From assembly GCA_035079385.1 (NCBI GenBank), contig JAVHKY010000053.1, positions 5,394,001 to 5,458,000 of the forward strand: 64,000 bases of DNA, read 5' to 3'. The notes beneath the pieces are model-generated. The model ran no database searches, was not told the origin of the DNA, and worked only from the letters and a program-made list of their open reading frames with translations. The stretch's first letter is position 1; each line of letters begins with the position of its first letter. Positions 37,178-50,480 of the stretch are shown in pieces. Source of the stretch: Aspidiotus rigidus. Lineage: Eukaryota > Arthropoda > Insecta > Hemiptera > Diaspididae. The position numbers and the translations under genes are program-made.

Positions 37178-40100
37178 TCATTTATCGATAGTGTGAGAAA
37201 AATCGCACAAATAATTTGTTTCAGCAGTTTCGGAACGACGAAGTTCGATCACAAAACGTATTTTCTCCATGGAACATAGGTCATTTTTACAAATATACAT
37301 TGCTCCTTCTAACAACACCTTGGCGAATGGTTTCTGTGAAAACGCGGGTACTTCAATGACTAAATTGGAGTTTAGTTTTAGATCCTCCCGCTTCTCACAG
37401 TCGGGTAACTTGTGTAAGTTCTCATCTAAAAATAAAAAAATTTCATTTATTTGTTCTCGTTCGCACTTTAGAAATTGGGTACAGTCACTGAATTTCGTAC
37501 CACAGAAATTGATTAACCAAAACGCGGGGGCATTCTCCGTCAAAGATACATCATTTCCTTTTTTCAGGTTGATAGTAACATTTAGTTTGCCTCCATTCTC
37601 AGAAATTTCAACACTTTTTTCCGCCACAACTGGCTCGGAATAGTTTGGTTTTTGAGCACGAACCGACATCTAAAACCACACGCAACGGAAGTAAATAATC
37701 CTGAAATTTAATATAAACAAGAATTTTCGCAACTTACAACAGATATTGACGATGACTCAGGATCGTAAATTTTGATCAGATGATGATTAGTGTCCGCAAT
37801 TAAAATTTTATTCTTCAAGGTGCAAACGCCTCCAGGCTCGTTCAACTACAAATTAGAAGCGATTATGAACCTAGCGTACGAATAATGACACTTCAAAAGA
37901 AAAAATACTCTGTAAACATACTTTAGAAGAGACGCTCACGGTCGAACACATGTTCTTAAAAACATCAACCTTCTTCAATTTGTGATTGTACGAGTCAACT
38001 ACATACAAAACTTTCTCCTCGTCGTGCCACGTAACACCTAACGCATGTTGAAGTTTGACGTCATAGGCGACGCCATCGCAATCCCCGAAAGCGAATAAAT
38101 TCTACGTCAAAAAATCAAACAACCATCAACAATCAATCAGTATCAAACAATTCGAACTACAGTATCAAGCAAATTACCGAAGGATTTTTCTCTCCACCAA
38201 CGACGGCGTTAACTTTACCACTCTCTAAATTAAGTTCTCTTATTGAAGAACTCTCACTGTCAGCTATGAATATCGAGTCACGATCTGAACAATATGTTAA
38301 CCCTGACGGTTGAGCGAATGCAGCTGCATGAGGGTACGAATTATTGCGGTTCTCTTCACGACCAGAACCAGCAATAGCTTTACATTCGCCTATTTGACCC
38401 TTCCTGACAAAGGTGAAATATTCTACAATATTACATCTTATCGCACCCAAATTATCAAAAGTAAGGTATCTTCACTGAAATTACTTGAATAAATGTTGTT
38501 TTTCGTCCGCCAAATATAAAGCCCAGATTTGATGGTGGCCAGCCATAGCAATTAGTAGAACTTCGGTATTTTTTCCGAAGCAGACGTCCCATGGAGAGGA
38601 TATTTCCTGTTCGTTCCATAAATTCCCACCTTTCCTATCATCGCCTTGTTTACCATTACCGGCTACGGTCTTCACTTCCTTTGTGGATAGATTTATCTGC
38701 AAAGACGAACAAGAAAATAATATAATTCTGATACTTCCAGATGTAAGATAACTTCAGCAACTTACTTCTCTAATAGCGTGATTTTCTGTATCTGCAATAT
38801 AAATTATTTGTTCATTTTTGAACACAAGTCCTTGCGGCGCTCTAAATTTACACGTTACAAAGTCTCCGTCTTGGAACCCAGGATCCAGACCTCCGATAAC
38901 GAACTATACAAAACAGTCCGAAATAAAACATTTGTAGCTAAGAAATATCTGTCATATGAGAAAATTTGTACCTGTATTTTGCCATGATCATCCATTATTA
39001 AGATACGATGGTGCCCAGTATCGGCTATGCCTATTAAGCATACGCTACCAGCAACATAAGACGCTATTTTTCCAGGAAAGAGTAAAACGTCGAACGATTT
39101 CAATTTATCGGTATCTCTAATTTGAGGTAAAGAATGGGGAGATAATAGATTTTTCTCTTTCATTACATCTAAGGCAACCTCGATAACAGAATCTAGTAGT
39201 TCGAAATGTCCTTCTCCACTCAATGACAAGAGAAGTTCACCGTGAGGTCCTGAAACAAAATTTACTCGTTATTCAGTTCCAACCCTCCACAATTTTCATT
39301 AAATCAAAATTACGTATAAATTTTACCGATAAGAACCAAAGTTGGCCAGCAATGAACATCAAACGCATTCCACACAAGTCCATCAGAATCATTTACAACT
39401 GCGTGCTTGACTTCGTATCTCTTCACGGCTGAAGCGATATTTTTGGTTTCTTTTTCATTGGCGAATTTAGCACAGTGAATCCCTACCTTCAATGTATGAA
39501 TAAAAGAAAAAAGAATATACCATCAGACCATAGCTCAAAAGTCAATAAAAATAAATGGTGTTAAGCATGCAATACAATTATGAAATGACGTCACCTTATC
39601 TTAAAATGAGACACAATAGATGACAAATCCGAAAAACTCCCTATTACTCATAAGGGAAGTAATTTGGTAATCACATGAAGAGAGAAAAATCAATCCTTTA
39701 CCAGACTCCGAGGCGAGCACACCTTACTAAAAGCGGTTTTTCACCGACACACCTTATCTCAAAGAAGAAATATCTAACAAATGGGAAGTTACGAAAGCAA
39801 AGTACTAACAACGACAAGACCATCTTCGATGGAATATTTGGTTTCCAGTCTTTTTAAATCGGGTAACACGTGCATACAGTTGATACAGCAATAGGTGAAG
39901 AAATCTAATAACACGATTTTTCCCTTCAGATCACGATGTATCGACAAAGGACTGGCTGAATTAATCCATGCTGAATCTGTAACATAAATATTAAACGCGT
40001 GAAATTAATATTCAGTCTATCAATAGTAACAAATTTTCATTAACCTGTCTTACCGCTAGGAAAATCTTGCACTTTCTGAAATTCATTACAACTGAAATGT

Positions 40101-40243
40101 TCGACAAGGAATTCGCGGATATCGTTTTTAGAAGCAGATTGATGACTGTCTCTAAAGAGCACCGACAGAAAAGAATCGGATTCCATGAGGAGTGCGCGAG
40201 AAGGTAATAGTCTATTTGTCAGAGAAGAAATGAATCTCCTCAT
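37178..40243 (-). CDS. NHLRC2: NHL repeat-containing protein 2
   Basis: Ten exons join in phase: 40054-40243, 39810-39976, 39327-39486, 38972-39249, 38766-38903, 38485-38696, 38178-38403, 37922-38101, 37738-37845 and 37178-37669, giving 716 residues, close to the ~726 of vertebrate NHLRC2. Residues ~64-205 form a thioredoxin-like domain with [12 protein letters not shown] (cysteines 93, 94, 97) and the CWPTLVLIG strand. A six-bladed NHL propeller follows, with [53 protein letters not shown] and [11 protein letters not shown], then a ~160-residue beta-rich C-terminal domain. The vertebrate protein is essential for early development; its molecular reaction is not settled. ATG 40243 is the first in frame after an upstream stop at 40283-40285. 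The last intron ends immediately before an ATG, which is an ordinary codon here. Confidence 0.97.
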
Positions 40244-40800
40244 TCTTGAGTACAACCATTCTTGTGCATGATCCAAAAAGCGTTAGTGTTTCTGGTATTT
40301 TTAGCTTTTCTCGCCGTTTGAAAATCGAAGTTTCTTTTCTTCGAGCATGTCTGCGCATTCACATTCTGCGGAGGTGTAAGAATGTGTTTCACTTTGTAAT
40401 CTTCAATTACAAATATTAGGATCAATTTTGGAATAAAGAGAGAAGCGATGTCGACGATGATGATGCTAAAATACTACAATAATTTATTAAGAAAGAAAAA
40501 GGGAAAAAATATTTTTTTTGCAGCTTCAATCGAAAATCGAAATTATGAATTTCTATGATTGATAAGGCTAAAATTGTGCGGGTAGCCTACTGTTGCCTAT
40601 TATTCATTTTCCTCCCGAAAACCATGACGTCACCCGTTGATAAGAGTACTACCATCTTTGACCATTCGGACCGGGCAGCGCTAGCATCGCGCAAAATTTT
40701 CAAGTTTTTTTAAAAAAATCTCTCAAAAATAATGATCATCTGAAAGAAAATTTTCCACTCTTCAATTTCGTTCCTTACGAGTGCACGCCTAATAGTTATT

Positions 40801-40921
40801 TATCATACGAGACGGTAAAGTGAGCCATTATTTCACGAGCGCGAGGTTTATGGAACAAGCGATAGCGAGTGGAGTAAACGCGCGAGTAAATTGGCTCGCT
40901 TCACCGTCGTGTATGATACAA
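40801..40921. mobile_element. ~120 bp MITE
   Basis: Inverted ends TATCATACGAGACGGTAAAG and CTTCACCGTCGTGTATGATA enclose a CG-rich centre (GAGCGCGAGG ... AACGCGCGAG). No reliable target duplication can be seen. Confidence 0.7.
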
Positions 40922-41271
40922 CGTTTTATTCTATAAATGAAAATGTAAAAATTATTAAAAACTAAAAACTAAAGAGGCTGAAGACTGAAAAAGGGGGAGA
41001 AAATCATCCAAAGTTTAGCAAATCTGTCATTTAACGCAAAAATTTGCTTGTATTTCATGCGTGATTTCATGCTACGGTCTGCTATACCGTGTTTCACGCT
41101 CACAAATCCCATGAAAAAATAGGCTATTTTACCCGTGGGTAAAATTGTGTTTTAACATCATTTATAGAATAAATTCATTATTTTTGGAGAAATTTAAGAA
41201 AAACTAAAAAATCACCTTTGGTTTCAAGTCACAATCACTGTTTGCTTATCCCTTATCAGTACTTTCTAGGT

Positions 41272-41560
41272 ATTTTACACTGGCGACGCTAGCGATCCTA
41301 CAATATGCCTGGTCCAAATAGGTTTTTCCATGTTGGCGCATTGCATACGTATTCTCCTACGTGTTATTGAAATGGTAGTATTTCTAACATTGCTCTTATA
41401 GTAAACTACTCCACAATGAAAATGACTAGGCAATCCAGCAACAACCATAAGAGCAATGTTAGAAATACTACCATTTTGATAACACGTAGGAGAATACATA
41501 TGCAATGCACCGACATGGAAAAGCCCTATAAATCGGGCAGCGTTAGTGTTATACACTGCA
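41272..41560. mobile_element. ~290 bp foldback element
   Basis: Arms of ~120 bp (GCATTGCATACGTATTCTCC, then TGGTAGTATTTCTAACATTG) are inverted around a ~47 bp loop. The left arm and its flank (41165-41320) have a second inverted copy at 43420-43570, including GACGCTAGCGATCC and CCTTTGGTTTCAAG. It may produce a long hairpin transcript. Confidence 0.8.
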
Positions 41561-41731
41561 GAAGTGAAAGATCTGCAACCCTCGGAAGATTGTAAGATAT
41601 TTCCTAATTCTGAAGGATGGTCATGGCATTATGATCAGGGAGAAAAATAAAAAAATTGAAATAACACTCAAATAAAACAGAAATGCGTATTACCATCATG
41701 TTTCCAAGAAGCTTGTCTTCTCAATTCTCAT

Positions 41732-42766
41732 CAGGGGTGCTCAGCTAAGCTGAAGCCGTTAGCCGTTAGCCGAGCAATTTTCATCAAAAATTAGCCAGCC
41801 GTTAGCTAGCTAATGAAATCATGTTAGCCATTAGCTTAGTCGTTAGTCATTCAAATTGGAATTGCCAACGACTAATATTTTCTCTTCCCCACACCTAGGG
41901 TTTACAAAATAACAGTTATAAAACTGTTATAACCAACAACCAAAACAAAAAAAAGTTTGTAGCTGCAAACAAATATTATGTCCCTGTTTCTTTCTTAATG
42001 AATTATAGTATTTTAGCATCATCATCGTTGACCTCGCTTCTCTCTTTATTCCAAAATTGATCCTAATATATTTTGTAATTGAAGATTACAAAGTGAAACA
42101 CATTCTTACACTTCCGCAGAATGTGAATGCGCAGACATACTCAAGAAAAGACTGTTTGACCGATAACCATTTTCCATAACGGTCAAACGGTCATAACACA
42201 CTATGTTATAACTGACCGCTTTTTTTTTTTCAATGTTTTTTTGTTGAAAAATATATTTTTTCCCAAAAAAATATGTTTCTCCCCCAAAAAACATTTTTTT
42301 TTTCTTCCAAAATAATATTCTTTCAATTTTGACCATTATGACCAAATTATTTGCCAGAATAACGGTTATAAGTTAGAACAGTTAGTATAACCGTTTGACA
42401 AAAATTCTCTGACCGTTAACCAATAACCATTATAACCGTTTGAAAAAAATTTCATCTAACTGTTAACCAATAACTGTTTAAAAATTGGAAGGTCTTCTGA
42501 CCGACAACCCTGACTGATTCAAATCATTTTGGTCGAAACCCCTGCCCACATCTCACCCTTCCTCATCAAAGTGACCCCCACCCTCACTTTCAGCCGTTAG
42601 CTTTTAGCTCTTTGGCCTTAGCCATTAGCCAATCTATTTTGGTCTAAAATTAGCTAGCTGTTAACCAGCCAATGAGACTGGGTTAACTGTTAGCCAAAGC
42701 CAATCAATTTAGAAGGTTAGCTTTTAGCTAAAGTTTTTAGCCAATGCGATTGGCTAAGCACCCCTA
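41732..42766. mobile_element. hAT-like MITE interrupted by a second element
   Basis: The ends are CAGGGGTGCTCAGC and GCTAAGCACCCCTA, flanked by ATTCTCAT and CTTCTCAT (seven of eight bases equal), as expected of hAT elements. An uninterrupted relative is at 55266-55635. Comparison shows a ~610 bp insertion from about 41896 to 42510 with ends AGGGTT and AACCCT. The insertion is made of AACGGTTATAAC-like inverted words plus the copy of the NHLRC2 flank. Confidence 0.78.
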
Positions 42767-43605
42767 CTTCTCATTGCGTGGACTCGCAGTCAAAGATTAA
42801 CTATAGCCTCAAATAAGTGGAGAGACTTGCAAGAATTCCGATCTCAAATTAGAAAAATTTTTGACCTTCTTCTGGGCAAAGTTTGATTCCGAACAGGGTT
42901 TACCCTTTGACAACACAAGTTTAAAATGACTTCCTAGCAATATATTTACCTAAACAGCTAGGTTCTTGAAAAAATTTTGGCCTAGTTTCATAACCACGGT
43001 ACAATAAAGAGGTATTGACACTATACAAAATTCTTGTCACACAAAATAATGTAGTTTGTACATATTTCCGCTGCGTTCGCTGCGCTGTTGTGAAAGCCTT
43101 CTGCACCCCACCAGCGCTGTTACCTTACCAGAGGTACCCTAGTACTGACAAATTTCAAAGGGTTATAAAAAATCAAGAAATTTACACATGAGAATAATTT
43201 TTTTTTGAAATATGTAGAGCATAATGAGTAGTCTATTTGCACCAAGTTTCAGATTTTTTGGTCGATTTCTGACTCTTCTACAATTTTTTTTTAGAAATAG
43301 TGAATTTACATAAGATTCCATGTATAACACCGGGGAATTGATCATCGGCGCTACATAGTGACAAAACACTCAAGTACATCATTTCTCGTGACAGCATTAG
43401 TAATGGTGAACATGGGCAAGTGTCAATTCGGACCGGGCATATTGTAGGGTCGCTAGCGTCGCCTATGTAAAATACCGAGAAAGTACTGATAAGCAAACGG
43501 TGATTGTGACTGTGCTTGAAACCAAAGGTAATTTTTTAGTTTTTCTTAAATTTCTCCAAAAATAATGAATTTAGATTTAGGCGTGTACTTGTAAGGAACG
43601 AAATA
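42767..43605. other. Unassigned sequence with a repeat arm
   Basis: No gene seen. 43420-43570 is the inverted copy of 41165-41320. Several short minus-strand frames have no domain. Confidence 0.5.
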
Positions 43606-44324
43606 GACTAAATCGCCGTGACGTCATTCATGAACATTTACTGATAACAGGAATCGAGAGAATGCGATAGTATACTGTATCAGTTCAAAGTAGGATATCG
43701 ATTCCCATAAGAATACACAGGGATCATTTCGATCATACGCTCAAATTAAAAAATTGGAAATAAGTAAGCAATTACGTGTTTATATTTAGAATCAGGAAGT
43801 TCTCATGTCTTTGAAAATGTACCTGCGGTTCTTAACTTATTTCTTGTTTTCAAATCTGAACGTAAGATCGAAACGTTCCCGTGTATTTCTTAGGCCCGTC
43901 ACACACCTGAGCTACGCCACGCGAACTACGTAGTTCCACTTTACAGAACAAATGGAGCGCTTCACACCTTGGCTACAGCTACGGCGTAGCCGGGCTAACG
44001 TAGCCGAGCTATTTCTCCTTGATATATCCCGGGCTACGGACCTGGCGTAGTTCATCTCTCATTGGTTGTTTGTAGTAGATGATAACAATCTGGTTTTTTA
44101 TTGGTTGTAGAACAGCTGATGTAGTTGACTACGTGAAGTTCAGGTGTGTGATCACTGAAGTGGTAGCTGTAGCTTTGGCTACGTAGTTCGCGTGGCGTAG
44201 CTCAGGTGTGTGACGGGCCTTATGGAGCATTTTTTTTGTTTTGAACTTACGCGTAAGTTGGGGTAAGTCATTGCGGAGCAAACATCGCCTTGTTATCAGT
44301 GAATGACGTCACGGCGATTTAGTC
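43606..44324. mobile_element. MITE copy 1, interrupted by a Harbinger-type MITE
   Basis: Ends GACTAAATCGCCGTGACGTC and its inverse. The interior contains CATAAGAATACACAGGGA and its inverse around position 43880-44230. An intact relative lies at 59348-59745. Without the nested element the length is ~389 bp, close to the 398 bp of the relative. The left end is next to TA and the right next to CA. Confidence 0.82.
43893..44219. mobile_element. 327 bp Harbinger-type MITE with TTA target duplication
   Basis: 41 bp perfect terminal inverted repeats begin GGCCCGTCACACACCTGAGC. TTA is present directly outside both ends (43890-43892 and 44220-44222). The interior repeats GCTACG-type words. The target in the related MITE at 59655-59668 reads TATTCTTATGG with a single TTA, which is the empty site. 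The three-base TWA target fits PIF/Harbinger. Confidence 0.9.
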
Positions 44325-44594
44325 CATTCTATCCTGATCAATTCTTGAAATTGATTACCTAGGCCTACTTGTTTTTTCAAAAGATGAACGTTGGTTAATT
44401 GATCGTCGTAGATGGAAAGTAGGTTTGTATACGCGGATACGTCTTACAGATCTGTACACTGACAATTAAGTAATGATGCTCTTTAAAACTATTAATTCAA
44501 ACCTCTAAATCAAACATCTTCAAAAAATTTATGAAAACGTTTATTTTGCGCAACTTGATGTTTGAGATGTGCATTGTGATCACATAACTTTGTT

Positions 44595-46637
<2,043 letters not shown>

Positions 46638-47969
46638 TATTGGAATCCAATCATATGCACTTCATAAGTTGCTCTACGCTCTTTTCTTGAGAAGTTATTA
46701 ATCTACATGGTATGCCGGTTTGCTTATCTAACTTATCCTCACAGATAAAGAAAAAATGATTGTAACGCTTTTTGCGTCAAAACCATTATTTAAAAATGTT
46801 GCAGATTGCAGCTAATAAACGCATCCAGCAGTATACGCAAAACGGGAGTGGTATCAAATGAGGGGAACTCGTTACAGAAAATTATCAAATTTTTTCAAAA
46901 AATTGCGTGAATGGTTTTTTTTTCAGAAGAGAGAGGAGTAAATTTATAGATATTTTATTCTATAGTAAGTACTGGTGTACGAAGATTTCATCTGGAGAGG
47001 AAAGAGGTGGGTTCAGGAGGTACAAGCTCATGATAAATCTTTGATATGAAAGATGACTGGATACACATGCAAAACCTCAGAAATTTAATTGTCTGACAAT
47101 ATTTCCAAGAAGGGTCTCGAGCTTTTACTGTTTCTTCATCCCATGACTGCACTGGCACAGTTTTCCAATGATATTGATAGCTGACCAGTCATTTTTGTAA
47201 CGGGATTGATTGTGTAGCTCAAGAAATCTCGTCTATGCCAGCAATGGCGTGGCCAGCCCATCCTTTGTAGCCAGGTAAGAAGACTGTTGGACAATATATT
47301 TTCTAAGTACTGAGATTCCGGCCAGAAATTAATGTTGCTAGCTTATTTTTCGACTTTGACACCAAACATCGATTATTTGATCTGCATCATGATAATTGAT
47401 TACTATCCAATAATTGATCCCTTCAAAAGTTTACATTTTTCGCAGTCCTCATGCTTCTATTAAACTTTTTTCAATTGTTCCATCTCATAATTATGTATAG
47501 AGGCCGACATTCCAGATGTTTCCTCCTTTTATATACATCTCAAAAGTCGAGTTTCCTTCCCCTTATAATAATTATTATGTCGCAAAGATTTTTTATTTTC
47601 GAGCTGGGTGTGTCAATAAAAAAAGGGAGACTTGAAAACACTTTTTGACCTCCAAGCTAATGTGTGAAAATAAGACTTTGAGAAATACCTCTATGAAGCT
47701 GAATAAGAATATTAGGAGAGGAACTCGGAAGGTTGCCACTCACCTATACTTAGGGGGAGGGCACAGAAAAATGTCCACTTCTGAGCTGTATGTAAATGGA
47801 AAGGTTTGCAAGAATTCCGATTATCGAATTAGAAAAATTTCCGACCGTTAATTTGGGTATAAAGTATGATTCCAAATAGGGTTGGGCCTTCGACAATTTT
47901 GAAAATTTATGACTTCCTAGCGATTTATCTAAACAGCTAGCTTCTTGAAAAAATTTTGACTTGCCATAA
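46638..47969. other. Upstream flank of copy A, part of the duplicated block
   Basis: 46640-47560 matches 50490-51400 upstream of copy B (for example GCGTGGCCAGCCCATC at 47251). 47500-47960 is degenerate minisatellite. No gene seen. Confidence 0.6.
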
Positions 47970-48269
47970 TCTATCCTAATCAATTCTCGAAATTGATTCC
48001 TACTTATTTTTTAAAAAGACGAACGTCGATTAATTGATCGTCGTAGATGGGAAGTAGGTTTGTAGTATTCGCTGAAACGTCTTAATGTAGATCTGTACTG
48101 CACACTGAGGATTAATTAATGATGTTCTTTAAAAATATTAATTCGAAATTTTAAGTCAAATGTCTCCACACAATTGAAGACGACGTTTATACTGCGCAGC
48201 TTGATGTTTTAGAAATACGAGTAGTTTGGGTGCGCATTTTGGTCACCTAACTTTGTTGTATTGATCGAG

Positions 48270-50480
48270 TCACAGATCATCAGTCTTACACGTGGCTTTT
48301 ATAACATCGTGAATTCTGTTTTCGGTTAACCACGCCGCGTTGCAAAAATTCATCAGAACAAACCCATATTTTTGCGCGTAAGTTTCCTGAAATATTGAAA
48401 TTGAAGAGGTAAAATCCACGAATTGACAAAAGTGTAGCGACAACTTTCAAGTCTGGAAGCACGAATGGGAGGACAATCAGGAATGGATTCAGAAGACGGT
48501 CCCACAATAATATGATGAATATCATTTTTTACAGGGATCCTGTTATATCAGGGGGCGGAAAAAATGTCCGCCGTCCGGTGACCTTGGGTCGTATTATGTA
48601 TAGCTTGAACGTCAAACTTTTACCAATTCCTCCTCCTATCATTATTATATAGCTCGGAGGTCGGAATTTTAACAGGGAAGCTGTTCTGTTTTTTTGAAAA
48701 ATTTATCGTCCGCCATCGAACGTCCGGCCAAAATGGACTTGGAAAAATGTCGCTTCTTTTCTTGAGCTATATATTATGATAAGAGGGGAACGTCGATTGA
48801 TTTATTGATCTATTTATTTATTTTACTTATGTATTTGTTCATTTATTATTTATTTATTTAGTTTCTTTCTTCCTCTATATGATAGGAAGGACTTGAAACA
48901 ATTTTTGAATTCTTGTCATAATATATGATAGAAGGAGATTTTGGCAAATTGGTGTTTTCTCAATTCAGGTCCACACTACCCTAGAGGTCGAATTGATAGT
49001 GCGTTTTTTTAATTGTGGTCTCTCCAATAGGCCTACAAACCTCATTATTAAAACAAATCCGACCCATAGAACAGGTTCCCTGCATTTCTTGTTTGACATT
49101 GTTATTTCTAAGTCCCCCTCCCATCATATACTTATAGCTCCAAAGGCCGAGCCTGTGACGTCACAATCTAAGGATATTTTCTCAAGTCCCAATTCTCTCG
49201 TACCATATGAGTTTCTAAGTCCGTGGCCCATAAAACAGGTTCCCCACCACCCCTCGTTCAACTACGTTAAAGATCCCGTAAGTTTTTGTGTCCATACCAA
49301 CCCCTTCTAAAAATTATATAACGCCAAATCCAAGACTGTACAAATATATCACTATCTTGATCAAATTTGAAATTACCAGTAATTGTTTTTTCTCTCACTC
49401 TCTTTGCAGATGATCATTTATAGATATCTTTTTTGTTTAGTGCTTACATCGTGGTGATGGGGGCAATAGTCGCCTAATAATTTACGAATCCATTCAAAGC
49501 AAGGCCACACATCCATCTTGAACCATTCATGATCTGTCTTTAATATCGTCATTTTGATGCGTTCTCCATCACTTAATATCCTGCACAGTTCATTGAAGAA
49601 GATATCAACCTGAAAAAAAAGACCAATAGAAGGTATGAGTAAGGTATTTCATCAGACTATATTTGGGAGTCGCGTGGGGACTTCGGTGCTCAGACCTCGA
49701 ACTTTTCAAAATGTTGAATAAAAAAAACAAACAGCCCATAGCCTAAGCCAATTCTCTTTCCTTCCGAGAGTGAGGGGGAGAGAGAGAGAGAGTGAGAGAC
49801 TCGACTGAATTTATGAAACGCGATAATTTGTAGGTAGCTGAGTAAAGTGTGCCTAATTATCGTAGGCACAGTTATCGAGAGGGAAGGGGACTCATCGGCT
49901 AATCTTGAAAAAAAAATCTAGAAATTTCATCGAGTCATCTCAGTTGTTAAATTTGAAACTCACGCTGAGCCGTTGACAAATTCGGTCAGAAAAAAAGAAA
50001 AAACTGTTGAATGTAATGATCTGCATAATCTGTACTCTGGTATACAGAGCGAATTAGAGTTTCCCTACATAGTTCCATGAGACCGATGCAAACGAAGCAA
50101 ATTAGTTAATTGATTACAATAGTGCCAATCATCAACTAACTCGTTTTTTACTTTCATCTTCACTCAGAGGAAACGGAGCTTCCATATTTGTATTCCAATC
50201 ATCGCCTGGAATAGGTGGCGGAGTTTCGTGGGGATGCGGATATTTGGTGAATATTTCCACGTTGGAAGTTTTATTGTCCCAGAATTCGTTCACATATCGT
50301 CTAGCGTTAGCTTCAGTGGGAAATCGAGCTAAACGAGAAGCTATTAATTAGAGGAAACCACCTTCAAAACATTAGGCTCGATATCAAGTTATACTTACCT
50401 ACATTTGGGTGAAGCAAGGTGTAGAAAATAAATATTATGGTACCAAGAGCATCGCCTCCACGAATACGGATTGAAGTCAT
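48270..50480 (-). CDS. Small secreted cysteine protein, tandem copy B
   Basis: Same four-exon structure as copy A: 50399-50480, 50141-50328, 49448-49609 and 48270-48386, giving 182 residues. All splice sites and phases are conserved. Exon 3 is identical to A at 44 of 54 residues, exon 2 at 47 of 62, while the signal-peptide exon differs at about 11 of 27 plus one extra Ile. The C-terminus is six residues shorter (ends TDDL). All five cysteines remain. The site matching the AATAAA of A reads TATAAA (about 48188). The last intron has a ~770 bp repeat insertion. The reading frame is intact, so the gene is probably functional; its role is unknown. Confidence 0.84.
48532..49312. mobile_element. 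Composite minisatellite element inserted in an intron
   Basis: Copy A is continuous across this point, while copy B is interrupted by TACAGGGATCCTGTTA, GTCCGCCGTCCGG, degenerate ~45 bp units and finally the ACAGGTTCCCC ... CTACGTTAAAGATCCCGT module. The same modules in the same order occur in the 17-22 kb array, which suggests that the family moves as a unit. The exact ends and target duplication are unclear. Confidence 0.65.

Larger units (their letters stand above)
40318..42150. repeat. Inverted duplicate of the NHLRC2 5' flank
   Basis: Sequence from about 40335 to 40497, starting ~90 bp upstream of the NHLRC2 start codon, recurs inverted at about 41980-42148 with few differences. Shared words include CATGTCTGCGCATTCACATT and GTGTAAGAATGTGTTTCACT. 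The distal copy lies inside an insertion in a hAT-like MITE. It has no coding role; it probably covers the 5' untranslated region or promoter. Confidence 0.85.

Noticed and set aside
37269..37643. 124-codon plus-strand frame
   Set aside because: Antisense of the last NHLRC2 exon.
40240..40425. Short minus-strand frame upstream of NHLRC2
   Set aside because: It overlaps the duplicated 5' flank and the start of the NHLRC2 exon in another frame; no splice support.
40618..43640. CRISPR-like or regular spaced repeats in the TTAGCCGTTAGC region
   Set aside because: The words are irregular internal sequence of a hAT-like MITE in a eukaryotic genome.
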